Source: Amycolatopsis pittospori (lineage in GTDB: Bacteria; Actinomycetota; Actinomycetes; Mycobacteriales; Pseudonocardiaceae). Taken from it: a DNA stretch of 64,000 nt. Shown in pieces: positions 9,690 to 17,884 of this stretch. The notes beneath the pieces are model-generated. The model did no database searches. It saw nothing but the letters and a program-made list of their open reading frames with translations, and was not told the origin of the DNA. The DNA lies in assembly GCF_013870525.1 (NCBI RefSeq), contig NZ_JACBXD010000039.1, positions 1-64,000 on the forward strand, in the 5' to 3' direction. The first letter of the stretch is position 1, and each line of letters begins with the position of its first letter. The position numbers were made by a program, and so were the translations under genes.

Positions 9690-10592
9690 ATGTGCGGTGA
9701 AGAAGCTGAGCGGTTCCACTCTCGACGGTCGCTCCTCCGAGGTGCCGCGACGGCGGCGGCCGCGGTCGGTGCGGCGGTAGCCCTGCCGGGTCTCGCGAAC
9801 GCGGCCCCGTCGGCCGAGAGCACGGCGGAGACCCAGGGACACGGCCATGGTCACGGGCACGGCCGGGTCCCGGTGGACAAGATCAGCATCCAGCTCTACT
9901 CCCTGCGCACCGCGCTGGAGGCCGATCTGCCGGGCACCCTGTCCGCGCTGGCCGACATCGGCTACCGGAAGGTCGAATTGGCCGGGACCTACGGCCGGAC
10001 GGCGCAGGAGTTCCGCGGTCTGCTCGACAAGAACCGCATCCGGGCGACGTCGACGCACGTCGGCATCGACGGGGACATCGACAAGACGATCGCCGACGCG
10101 AAGGTCCTCGGGAACACCCGGGCCAACGTGCCGTTCGCGGCCTTCGACACCATCGACGGCTGGACGCAGTTCGCCGGACGGCTCGACGCGGCGGCGCGGA
10201 AGTTCCGCAAGGCCGGGATCCCGCTCGGCTACCACAACCACGCGCACGAGTTCGCGCCCATCGGCGGCGTGCGCCCGTACGACGTGCTCACCAGGAACAC
10301 GAATCCGCGTTACGTGCACCTGGAGATCGACCTGTTCTGGGCGGTGGAGGGCGGCGTCGACCCGATTTCCCTTTATCGGCAGCACTTTCCGCGCGTCGTC
10401 CAGTACCACGTCAAGGACCGGACGGCGGACGGGAAGATGGTCGACCCCGGCAAGGGCGTCATCGACTTCCCCCGCATCTTCCGGAACACCCGCGCGAATC
10501 TGCACGAGTACATCGTCGAGCACGACAACCCCACGGATCCCCTGAGCACCGCCCAGACCGGATTCACCTATCTCCGTAACGTCCGCTTCTGA
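9690..10592 (+). CDS. Tat-exported sugar phosphate isomerase/epimerase-like TIM barrel
   Basis: 300 residues. The N-terminus is a twin-arginine signal (SRRSLLRG at about residues 11-18, then an alanine-rich hydrophobic stretch ending near NAAPS). A short histidine-glycine run (GHGHGHGHG) follows, then a xylose-isomerase-like TIM barrel with metal-site strands YHNHAHEF, HLEIDLFW, YHVKD and YIVEHDN. Export of this enzyme class is unusual compared with its cytoplasmic neighbour; Tat use implies folding, perhaps metal loading, before export. Start ATG 9690 lies 10 bases after the previous stop, in one operon. Confidence 0.83.
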   Translation: MCGEEAERFHSRRSLLRGAATAAAAVGAAVALPGLANAAPSAESTAETQGHGHGHGHGRVPVDKISIQLYSLRTALEADLPGTLSALADIGYRKVELAGTYGRTAQEFRGLLDKNRIRATSTHVGIDGDIDKTIADAKVLGNTRANVPFAAFDTIDGWTQFAGRLDAAARKFRKAGIPLGYHNHAHEFAPIGGVRPYDVLTRNTNPRYVHLEIDLFWAVEGGVDPISLYRQHFPRVVQYHVKDRTADGKMVDPGKGVIDFPRIFRNTRANLHEYIVEHDNPTDPLSTAQTGFTYLRNVRF

Positions 10593-10606
10593 CTGGGGAC
10601 TCCACA

Positions 10607-11626
10607 ATGGACAAGAACAAACGCGGGCTGTCCCGCAGATCGATGCTCGCGGGCACCGCGGCCGGGGTCATCGCCCCGGTCGTGGTGTCGGCCAGCGCCG
10701 GTTCGTCACCCGCGGCCGCGGCCGGGATGACCCGCAACATCACGGTGTACGCCGACTACGTTCCCGGTTCGACCCGGGTCGGTTACGGGCTGGAACCCGG
10801 TAAACCGACGATCCCCGGGCCGCTCCTGGAGTGCTACGAGGGCGACACGCTGGTGATCGAGCTGGTCAACAACACCGACGAGCGGTTGTCGATCCACCCG
10901 CACGGGGTCAACTACGACACCAAGTCGGACGGCTCTCCGTTCAACGACTCCTTCAACAAGCCGTACGAGACCAAGACCTACACCTGGAAGACGCGGACGG
11001 CTTACCAGGCGGCCAACGGTTTCTGGATGCCCGGCAGCGCGGGGTACTGGCACTACCACGACCACGCGTTCGACGGCGACCACGGCACCATCGGCCTGAT
11101 GAAGGGCCTCTACGGCGGCCTGATCGTGCGCAAACGCGGGGATCTGCTGCCCAGCAAGCAGTTCACCGTGGTGTTCACCGAGATGTGGATCAACCACCAG
11201 GTCGCCCCGAACACCCCGATCTTCGAGGCGAACCTGGGTGAACGCGTCGAGTTCATCTGCATCGGGCACGGCAACCTGATGCACACCTTCCACCTGCACG
11301 CGCACCGCTGGGCGGACACCCGCACCGGCATGCTCACCAGCGCGACCGACAACGCCCCGATCCTCGACAACAAGACCCTGGACCCCGGTAACTCCTTCGG
11401 GTTCCAGGTGATCGCCGGTGACGGCGTCGGGCCGGGCGCGTGGATGTACCACTGCCATGTCCAGCAGCACTCGGACGACGGCATGTCCGGGGTGTTCCTG
11501 GTCCGCAACGCCGACGGCGGGATGCCCGCGGGCGCCCAGGAGGCGATCGACCGGTTCAAGGGTCATCAGCACCCCACGACGGCGACCCCGAACGCCACCG
11601 GCGCTTCGGCGCATTCCCACCACTAG
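10607..11626 (+). CDS. Tat-exported two-domain multicopper oxidase (small-laccase-like)
   Basis: 339 residues with a twin-arginine signal (LSRRSMLAG, residues about 5-13). Four copper-ligand motifs are present: HPHG near residue 98, HYHDHAFDGDH near 148, HTFHLHAH near 226 and HCHVQQHSDDGM near 282. Two cupredoxin domains and this length fit the trimeric two-domain laccases of actinobacteria. These enzymes take electrons from phenols or a partner redox protein and reduce oxygen to water. The cytoplasm-to-exterior position beside sugar dehydrogenases and a cupredoxin protein suggests an oxidative chain, which is inference. The C-terminus is His-rich (SAHSHH). Confidence 0.88.
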   Translation: MDKNKRGLSRRSMLAGTAAGVIAPVVVSASAGSSPAAAAGMTRNITVYADYVPGSTRVGYGLEPGKPTIPGPLLECYEGDTLVIELVNNTDERLSIHPHGVNYDTKSDGSPFNDSFNKPYETKTYTWKTRTAYQAANGFWMPGSAGYWHYHDHAFDGDHGTIGLMKGLYGGLIVRKRGDLLPSKQFTVVFTEMWINHQVAPNTPIFEANLGERVEFICIGHGNLMHTFHLHAHRWADTRTGMLTSATDNAPILDNKTLDPGNSFGFQVIAGDGVGPGAWMYHCHVQQHSDDGMSGVFLVRNADGGMPAGAQEAIDRFKGHQHPTTATPNATGASAHSHH

Positions 11627-11645
11627 ACTTGAAAGGAGCGAGAAC

Positions 11646-14600
11646 TTGAGACGAATCTTTTCGCAACGACGGCTCCGCAGACGGTCACTGGCCGCGCTGG
11701 CCGTCGGCGCCGTCGTCACCTCCGGGCTTCCCCTCGCCATCGCCCCGGTGACCGCCGAAGCCGCGACGAACGTCCCGGTGAACGTCCTGGTCTTCCACGG
11801 CACCGCCGCGGACCAGAAGGACCCCGTCCTGCGCGCCACGGACGCGATCGCGAGCCTGGGCCAGGCGAACGGGATCACCGTGTCGTCCTCTTCGGACCCC
11901 GCGGTGTTCACCGGCGCGAACCTCGCGAAGTATCGCGGCGTCGTCTTCCTTTCCGCGCAGGGCATCACGCTCAACCGCGACCAGGAAACCTCGCTGCAGA
12001 ACTACATGAAGGCGGGCGGGGGCTTCCTCGGGCTGTCGGACGCCGCGCGGGCGCAGGACGGCTCGCAGTGGTTCTCCGGGCTGATCGGGGCGCGCCCGGT
12101 GGGTGCGCGTCCCACGCCGGAGGCCGTCGCCTCGGTCACCGCGAGTGCGGAGAACGCGCCCAACGAGGGCAAGGACAAGCTGGCCGACAACAACGAGAAC
12201 ACCAAGTGGCTGGCCTTCACGAACACCGCGTGGATCGCCTACAAGCTGGCCGCGCCGGTCGCGGTGAGCAGCTACGCGCTCGTCTCGGCGAACGACTTCG
12301 CCGGCCGTGACCCGAAGAGCTGGACCCTGCAGGGTTCGAACGACGGGACCGCGTGGACCGATCTGGACACCCGCACCAACGAGGTGTTCGCCGACCGGTT
12401 CCAGAGCCGTACCTTCACCTTCACCAACACCACGGCGTACTCGAACTACCGGCTGAACATCACCGCCAACGCCGGTGAATCGGCCACCCAGCTGGCCGAC
12501 TTCAAACTGTTCAAGGACCAGTCGACCACCCCGCCGCCGCCCGAGCCCGACCCGGCGCAGGCCACGGTCGACGTCCTCGACAAGGCGAACCCGGCCACCG
12601 CGGGCCTGCCGCAGAAGTGGGTCCGCACGGACCGGTGGCTGAACTGGGAGGTCAACCCGGTCGGCACCGTCCACACCGTCGCGCAGGTCGAAGAAGCGGG
12701 CTACAAGCCGGGTGTCGGCGCCAACGGCGCGTTCCACCCGATCTCGTGGTGCCGTGACTACGACGGCGGCCGCTCCTTCTACACCGGTATGGGCCGGACC
12801 GAGGCGAGCTACGGCGAAGCCCAGTTCCGTACCCACATCCTCGGCGCGCTGAAATGGACCACCGGCATGGTGCGCGGGGACTGCAAGGCGGGCATCGCGG
12901 CCAACTACAAGGTCGAACGCCTGACCGCGAAGAACCAGCCGGGCCAGATGGACCAGATCGGCGAACCGCACGGCCTGACCATCGCGCCGAACGGCCGGGT
13001 CTTCTACATCGGCCGCGCGGCCTGCGCCGGCAACACGGTGCCCGCGCCGAACGACTGGACCAACCCGGAGATCGGCGCCGGCTGCGGCACGATCCACCAG
13101 TGGGACCCGGTCACCAAGAAGCCGAAGCTGCTCACCACGCTCAAGGTGATGGGCAACCGCGGCAGCGGCGACGAACTGGTCAAGAACGAGGAAGGCCTCC
13201 TCGGGCTCGAGCTGGACCCGAAGTTCAGCGAGAACGGCTTCATGTACGCCTACTGGATGCCGCACGCGTCGATCGACATCGACAAGCGGATCGGCAAGCG
13301 CACGGTCTCCCGGTTCACCTACGACCTGACCAAGCAGACGCTGGACCAGGCGACCCGCAAGGACCTGCTCTCGTGGGACGTCCAGATCCACAGCTGCTGC
13401 CACGCCGGTGGCGGCATGGCCTTCGACAAGGACGGGAACCTCTACATCGGTTCCGGTGACAGCAACTCGTCGCAGGGCTCCAACGGATACTCCGGCAACA
13501 ACTGGACCCAGGACTACAAGGGCGTCTCGTTCCAGGACGCGCGCCGCACCGCCGGTAACACCAACGACCTCAACGGGAAGATCCTGCGGATCCACCCCGA
13601 GGCCGACGGCACCTACACCAACCCGGCGGGCAACCTGTTCCCCGAGGCCAACGACCCCGGGAACAAGACCAGGCCCGAGATCTACGTGATGGGCGTGCGG
13701 AACATCTCGCGTCTGCAGGTCGACAAGAAGACCAACTGGCTGACCGCCGCCTGGGTCGGTCCGGACGCGTCTTCGCCGAGTCCGGAACTCGGCCCGGCCA
13801 AGTACGAGACCGCCACGATCATCACCGAGGCGGGCAACCACGGCTGGCCGTACTGCATGGGCAACAAGCAGCCCTACCGTGACCGCAGCAGCACCGACGC
13901 CGCGGTCCTCACCGGCTGGTACGACTGCGACAACCCGGTCAACACCTCGCCGCGCAACACCGGCCTGGTGAACCTGCCGCCGGTCAAGAAGAACATGATC
14001 TGGTACTCGCCGGACGGCGGCGGGCCGGTGTTCCCCAACCGTCCCAACAGTTCCGTCCCGACGTACAACGCGGCCGAGGCCACCTACACGCAGCCCTACC
14101 TCAAGGGCGGCGGCCAGGCGGTCATGACCGGGCCGACGTACCACCGTGACCTGGTCAACACCACCAGCGGTGTCGCGTGGCCGTCGTACTGGAACGACAA
14201 GTGGTTCATCGGCGACCAGAGCAACGGGCAGAACCGGATCGCGGTCACCGTCGACGCGAACGGCGTTCCGAAGCAGGATCCGCCGGTGTTCGCCGAAACG
14301 GTGCGGCAGATCATCCCGTCCGGTGGCGGCGACACGAAGCTGCAGAGCTGGATGGACGCCGAGTTCGGTCCGGACGGGGCGCTGTACGCGCTCGACTACG
14401 GCAGCGGCTTCTTCACCCTGCAGGACAACCAGAAGCTGGTGAAGATCAGCTACATCGGCGGCGAGGCCACCCCGTCCGCCGCGGCGGCGTCGACCATGGT
14501 GCAGAACAAGCCGCTCACCGCGGCCTTCACCGGGTCGAAGTCCGGCGGCGTCTCCTACAAGTGGGAGTTCGGCGACGGCACGATCTCGACGCAGGCCGAC

Positions 14601-15611
14601 CCGCGGCACACCTACCCGCGCACCGGGCTCTACACCGCCAAGCTGACCGTGACCTACGCGGACGGCGAGACGGTGACCACGCGGAACTCGGTGAGCGTGG
14701 GGTGCTTCGTGGCGGATTCCAGTGCCACGGTGAGCATCGGTGACACCGATACCGGGGTGACCAACCGGAACGCCGGCGGTGGCTGCACGGTCGACGACAT
14801 GATCGACGACGAGAGCACGTGGACCTCCCACGCCGGGTTCGTCAACCACGTCACGCAGGCCGTGGACCGGCTCGGTGACCTCGGGGTGCTGAACGCGGCC
14901 GAGGCGGACAAGATCAACGCCGCGGCCGCCGCGTCGCCCATCGGCAACAAGGGCGTCACCGGCTACGACGCGATCTACGACGGCACGGCGGAATCGTTCC
15001 GTAACTGGTCGCAGGCGCCGTCCGGACAGTTCGCCATCCAGCCGGACGGGTCACTGCGACCGTCCGGTGGGCTGGGGATGCTGTGGTACTCGGCACGGCA
15101 GTTCGGCAACTTCTCGGTGAAGCTGCAGTTCAAGGACATCGCCCCCACCGGCAGCGCGAACAGCGGTGTGTTCGTCCGGTTCCCGGACCCGCGCACCCCG
15201 CTGGAGCAGCGTCCGCCGGGCAGCTGCGGCACCGTCGGGTCGGCGAAGACGTCGCAGGCCTGGGTCGCGATCTACTGTGGACACGAGGTCCAGCTGTACG
15301 ACGGGGCCACCGGTGAACCGCAGAAGACCGGGTCGATCTACAACTTCGACCCGCGGCCGCTGGACCAGGCGGGCGTGAAGCCGAAGGGGACCTGGAACGA
15401 GTACGAGGTCAAGGTCGTCGGCCAGAAGTACACGATCATCCGCAACGGCGTCGTGATCAACGAGTTCGAGAACGCGCCGGGGATCCAGTCGTCGCGGGCG
15501 GGCGATCCGTCGACCGACTTCCGGCAGTTCGTCAGCGGGTTCATCGGTCTGCAGAACCACGGTGACAACGACCTGATGGAGTTCCGCAACATCCGGGTGC
15601 GGCAGCTGTAG
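11646..15611 (+). CDS. Secreted ThuA (with inserted discoidin domain) / sugar dehydrogenase / PKD / DUF1080 mosaic
   Basis: 1321 residues from TTG 11646, chosen because GAAAGGAG (11631-11638) precedes it and a basic signal peptide (RRRSLAALAVG...TAEA) then starts the protein; the frame stays open upstream to 11418 through the multicopper oxidase gene, so the longer start is rejected. In order: ThuA first half (about 44-150), F5/8-type discoidin-like domain (about 152-290), ThuA second half (about 301-408), glucose/sorbosone-dehydrogenase propeller (about 436-938, CCHAGGGMAF), PKD (about 945-1017), an 80-residue module with NRNAGGGCTVDDMIDDES, and a DUF1080/GH16-like domain (about 1104-1321). 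DUF1080 proteins include 3-keto-disaccharide hydrolases, which fits ThuA and the dehydrogenase. Confidence 0.85.
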   Translation: MRRIFSQRRLRRRSLAALAVGAVVTSGLPLAIAPVTAEAATNVPVNVLVFHGTAADQKDPVLRATDAIASLGQANGITVSSSSDPAVFTGANLAKYRGVVFLSAQGITLNRDQETSLQNYMKAGGGFLGLSDAARAQDGSQWFSGLIGARPVGARPTPEAVASVTASAENAPNEGKDKLADNNENTKWLAFTNTAWIAYKLAAPVAVSSYALVSANDFAGRDPKSWTLQGSNDGTAWTDLDTRTNEVFADRFQSRTFTFTNTTAYSNYRLNITANAGESATQLADFKLFKDQSTTPPPPEPDPAQATVDVLDKANPATAGLPQKWVRTDRWLNWEVNPVGTVHTVAQVEEAGYKPGVGANGAFHPISWCRDYDGGRSFYTGMGRTEASYGEAQFRTHILGALKWTTGMVRGDCKAGIAANYKVERLTAKNQPGQMDQIGEPHGLTIAPNGRVFYIGRAACAGNTVPAPNDWTNPEIGAGCGTIHQWDPVTKKPKLLTTLKVMGNRGSGDELVKNEEGLLGLELDPKFSENGFMYAYWMPHASIDIDKRIGKRTVSRFTYDLTKQTLDQATRKDLLSWDVQIHSCCHAGGGMAFDKDGNLYIGSGDSNSSQGSNGYSGNNWTQDYKGVSFQDARRTAGNTNDLNGKILRIHPEADGTYTNPAGNLFPEANDPGNKTRPEIYVMGVRNISRLQVDKKTNWLTAAWVGPDASSPSPELGPAKYETATIITEAGNHGWPYCMGNKQPYRDRSSTDAAVLTGWYDCDNPVNTSPRNTGLVNLPPVKKNMIWYSPDGGGPVFPNRPNSSVPTYNAAEATYTQPYLKGGGQAVMTGPTYHRDLVNTTSGVAWPSYWNDKWFIGDQSNGQNRIAVTVDANGVPKQDPPVFAETVRQIIPSGGGDTKLQSWMDAEFGPDGALYALDYGSGFFTLQDNQKLVKISYIGGEATPSAAAASTMVQNKPLTAAFTGSKSGGVSYKWEFGDGTISTQADPRHTYPRTGLYTAKLTVTYADGETVTTRNSVSVGCFVADSSATVSIGDTDTGVTNRNAGGGCTVDDMIDDESTWTSHAGFVNHVTQAVDRLGDLGVLNAAEADKINAAAAASPIGNKGVTGYDAIYDGTAESFRNWSQAPSGQFAIQPDGSLRPSGGLGMLWYSARQFGNFSVKLQFKDIAPTGSANSGVFVRFPDPRTPLEQRPPGSCGTVGSAKTSQAWVAIYCGHEVQLYDGATGEPQKTGSIYNFDPRPLDQAGVKPKGTWNEYEVKVVGQKYTIIRNGVVINEFENAPGIQSSRAGDPSTDFRQFVSGFIGLQNHGDNDLMEFRNIRVRQL

Positions 15612-15618
15612 CGAAGGC

Positions 15619-15652
15619 CCGGCCGGGCGCGGCCTCCCTCGCGCCCGGCCGG
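15619..15652 (+). terminator. Hairpin after the DUF1080 mosaic gene
   Basis: A 13-bp perfect inverted repeat (15619-15631 and 15640-15652, CCGGCCGGGCGCG) with an 8-base loop begins 8 bases after the stop. It lies just before the ribosome site of the next gene, so it may attenuate rather than end transcription. Confidence 0.6.
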
Positions 15653-15679
15653 TCTCCCTGTACGGAAGGTTTTCCCGTG

Positions 15680-17563
15680 ATGTCCCCAAGAAACCTCGCT
15701 GTGGCCGTGCTGGTCGCGGCGTTCGCCATACTGGGCCTGGCCTTGCCCGGCTCTTCCGCGCCTGCCTCCGCCGCCCCGGTCCAGACCCTGGAATGGACCG
15801 CCGGCGACAGCACCGACCACTACCTCAGCGCGCCCACCACCGCGGTGGCCGGTGAGACCAAGATCCTCTTCAAGAACACCGAAGCACTCGGTTCGACGAT
15901 GTCGCACTCGCTGACGTTCGACACGACGACCGCGGGCTACAACCACGACGTCAACCTCAACATCCTCGCGAACCCGTTCGACGAGCAGAACGGCGAGCAC
16001 GAAGCGACCGTGACGCTGACGCCCGGGAAGTACCGGTTCTACTGCACGGTGCAGGGGCACAGCAAAATGGTCGGCGAGCTCGTCGTCACCGACGGCGGCG
16101 GCGCCGACACCACACCGCCGACCGTGACCGCCAACGTCACCGGCACCAAGGACACCGCCGGGAACTACGTCGGTTCCGCGACGGTGAATCTGGCCGCGAC
16201 GGACAGCCAGTCCGGTGTGGACAAGGTCGAGTACCAGCTCGACGGCGGAGCGTGGACCGCGTACTCGGCGCCCGTGGTGGTCTCCGCGGTCGGCTCCCAC
16301 ATGGTCCACTACAAGGCCACCGACAAGGCCGGGAACGTTTCCCCGGAGGGGATGTCGTCGTTCAGCGTCGTCACCGGGCAGCCCGGCGACACGACTCCGC
16401 CGACGGTGACCTCCGAAGTGACCGGGACCAAGGACGGCGAGGGCAACTACCTCGACACCGCCACCGTGAAGCTCACCGCCACCGATGCCGGCTCCGGCGT
16501 CGACAAGGTCGAGTACAAAGTGGACGAAGGCGCGTGGACCGCGTACACGGCTCCGGTCGCGGTGACCGCGCCGGGTATGCACATGGTCCACTACCGCGCT
16601 TCGGACAAGGCGGGCAACGTCTCCCCGGAGGGCATGGCGCATTTCACGGTGGTCAGCGGTGACACCACCGCGCCCACCGTGACCTCCGCGGTGACCGGCA
16701 ACAAGGACGCCGACGGCAACTACATCGGCAAGGCGACGGTGACCCTGACGGCCACCGACGCCGGGTCCGGTGTGGACAAGGTCGAGTACAAACTGGACGG
16801 CGGCCCGTGGCTGGCGTACTCGGCGCCGCTCGCGCTGACCGTCGTCGGCGCGCACACGGTGAACTACCGCGCGACCGACAAGGCCGGCAACGCCTCGCCG
16901 GAAGGCACGGCCACGTTCACCATCGTCGAAGGCGACGACAGCACCGCGCCGGTCGTCTCCGTGGTGGTGAGCGGTGACCTGGACGGAAGCTGGTCCTACA
17001 TCCAGGACGCGACCATCAACCTGACCGCGACCGACACCGGCTCCGGCGTCGACAAGATCGAGTACCAGCTGGACGGCGGGGCGTGGGCGGTCTACACCGC
17101 GCCGGTCAAGGTGACCGCGCTCGGCACGCACACGCTGACCTACCGGGCGTCCGACAAGGCGGGCAACGTCTCGGCGGAACAGGGCGGCGCGTTCACCATC
17201 GTCGCCGCACCGCCGGGTCCGGACGCCTGCCCGGACTCCGACGTCCGGGACACCGTGATCCTCGGCTCGGCGGACAGCCAGGTCGAGAACCGCGACACCG
17301 GCAACGGCTGCACGATCAACGACGTGATCGACGACGAGTCCGACTACTCGTCGAACGACCAGTTCGTCGTCTACGTGCGGGCGGTCACCCAGGAACTCCT
17401 CGACGGCGAGGTCCTCTCGTCCGATGAGCGGAACCTGATCGTGACGGCGGCCATCGAGTCCGGCATCGGCGGCTCGACCGCGGAACCGGAACCGCAGAAA
17501 CGGCCGGAGTCGAAGAACCCCGGCATGAAGAAGGTCGTGAAGACGCCCATCCGCGACGTCTGA
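15680..17563 (+). CDS. Secreted cupredoxin protein with four Ig-like repeats
   Basis: 627 residues from ATG 15680 (or GTG 15677; GGAAGG at 15664-15669 suits either). A Sec signal (about 1-33) is followed by a plastocyanin-like cupredoxin domain (about 40-140) with likely copper ligands in SHSLTF and YRFYCTVQGHSKM. Then come four tandem repeats of about 92 residues, each carrying GSGVDKVEY-, DGGAW- and DKAGNVS-like motifs (an OmpL47/Ig-like type found in extracellular enzymes). The C-terminus (about 513-597) has NRDTGNGCTINDVIDDES, matching the module in the upstream mosaic protein. A surface electron-transfer role with the multicopper oxidase or dehydrogenases is plausible but not shown. Confidence 0.82.
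   Translation: MSPRNLAVAVLVAAFAILGLALPGSSAPASAAPVQTLEWTAGDSTDHYLSAPTTAVAGETKILFKNTEALGSTMSHSLTFDTTTAGYNHDVNLNILANPFDEQNGEHEATVTLTPGKYRFYCTVQGHSKMVGELVVTDGGGADTTPPTVTANVTGTKDTAGNYVGSATVNLAATDSQSGVDKVEYQLDGGAWTAYSAPVVVSAVGSHMVHYKATDKAGNVSPEGMSSFSVVTGQPGDTTPPTVTSEVTGTKDGEGNYLDTATVKLTATDAGSGVDKVEYKVDEGAWTAYTAPVAVTAPGMHMVHYRASDKAGNVSPEGMAHFTVVSGDTTAPTVTSAVTGNKDADGNYIGKATVTLTATDAGSGVDKVEYKLDGGPWLAYSAPLALTVVGAHTVNYRATDKAGNASPEGTATFTIVEGDDSTAPVVSVVVSGDLDGSWSYIQDATINLTATDTGSGVDKIEYQLDGGAWAVYTAPVKVTALGTHTLTYRASDKAGNVSAEQGGAFTIVAAPPGPDACPDSDVRDTVILGSADSQVENRDTGNGCTINDVIDDESDYSSNDQFVVYVRAVTQELLDGEVLSSDERNLIVTAAIESGIGGSTAEPEPQKRPESKNPGMKKVVKTPIRDV
16106..17210 (+). repeat. Four tandem ~276-bp coding repeats
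   Basis: Within the cupredoxin gene, four consecutive units start near 16106, 16387, 16666 and 16936. Each encodes an Ig-like domain opening with TAPxVTxxVTG and carrying TDxxSGVDKxEYxLDGGAW and DKAGNxSxE. Divergence between units is clear, so this is an old expansion rather than a recent slippage event. Confidence 0.85.
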
Positions 17564-17578
17564 GCGAGCCGGTAGCGC

Positions 17579-17625
17579 GTGAAGGCCCTCTTCCCTCGGT
17601 TCAGCCGGGGGAAGAGGGCCTTCAC
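17579..17625 (+). terminator. Strong hairpin terminator (GTGAAGGCCC family)
   Basis: A perfect 17-bp stem (17579-17595 and 17609-17625, GTGAAGGCCCTCTTCCC) lies 15 bases after the cupredoxin stop. It shares its GTGAAGGCC arm with the hairpin at 19651-19707, so both belong to one repeated terminator type. Confidence 0.85.
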
Positions 17626-17669
17626 ACGTCTGCGGTCCGCGACTCGCCGGAGCACTTCGCCGGGTGGTG

Positions 17670-17778
17670 GGCGAAGACGTGACTCGCGTGTCTGGATGCC
17701 GCACTCGCGTGTGCGGTCTCCAAGCACGTGAGATCCGTCTCCGAACACGTGAGATCCGGGCTTGAGCACGCGAGCGCG
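17670..17778 (+). repeat. Intergenic repeat of the CACGTGAGATCCG/CTCGCGTG type, copy 1
   Basis: A stretch of about 110 bases, from GGCGAAGACG to GCACGCGAGCG, made of short degenerate units (ACTCGCGTG, CACGTGAGATCCG, CACGCGAG). The reverse complement of 44461-44573 matches it closely, including TGGATGCCGCACTCG, TGTGCGGTCTC and GAGATCCGTCTCC. It is therefore a dispersed non-coding repeat; it contains no supported gene. Confidence 0.8.
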
Positions 17779-17820
17779 GGGCCGCCGCACCCCGGGCACC
17801 ATAGGTTCGAAGGGCGGCCG

Positions 17821-17880
17821 GTTACCTTTCCGGTGCCGCACTCGTCATGTCCATGACGGATTCGGCGCGAGAAAGGTAAC
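17821..17880 (+). promoter_or_regulatory. Nested inverted repeats over the sigma-factor leader and ribosome site
   Basis: Outer arms GTTACCTTTC (17821-17830) and GAAAGGTAAC (17871-17880) are exact complements 40 bases apart. An inner dyad CGTCATG/CATGACG sits at 17843-17849 and 17852-17858. The right outer arm holds the AAAGG ribosome site of the sigma gene (ATG 17885), so the folded RNA would hide it. A protein-binding site is the alternative reading. Confidence 0.6.
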
Positions 17881-17884
17881 GGAC

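Noticed and set aside
11685-14849. A 1054-codon minus-strand frame opposite the second mosaic gene
   Set aside because: Same shadow effect of high-GC third positions; no recognisable domain and no ribosome site.
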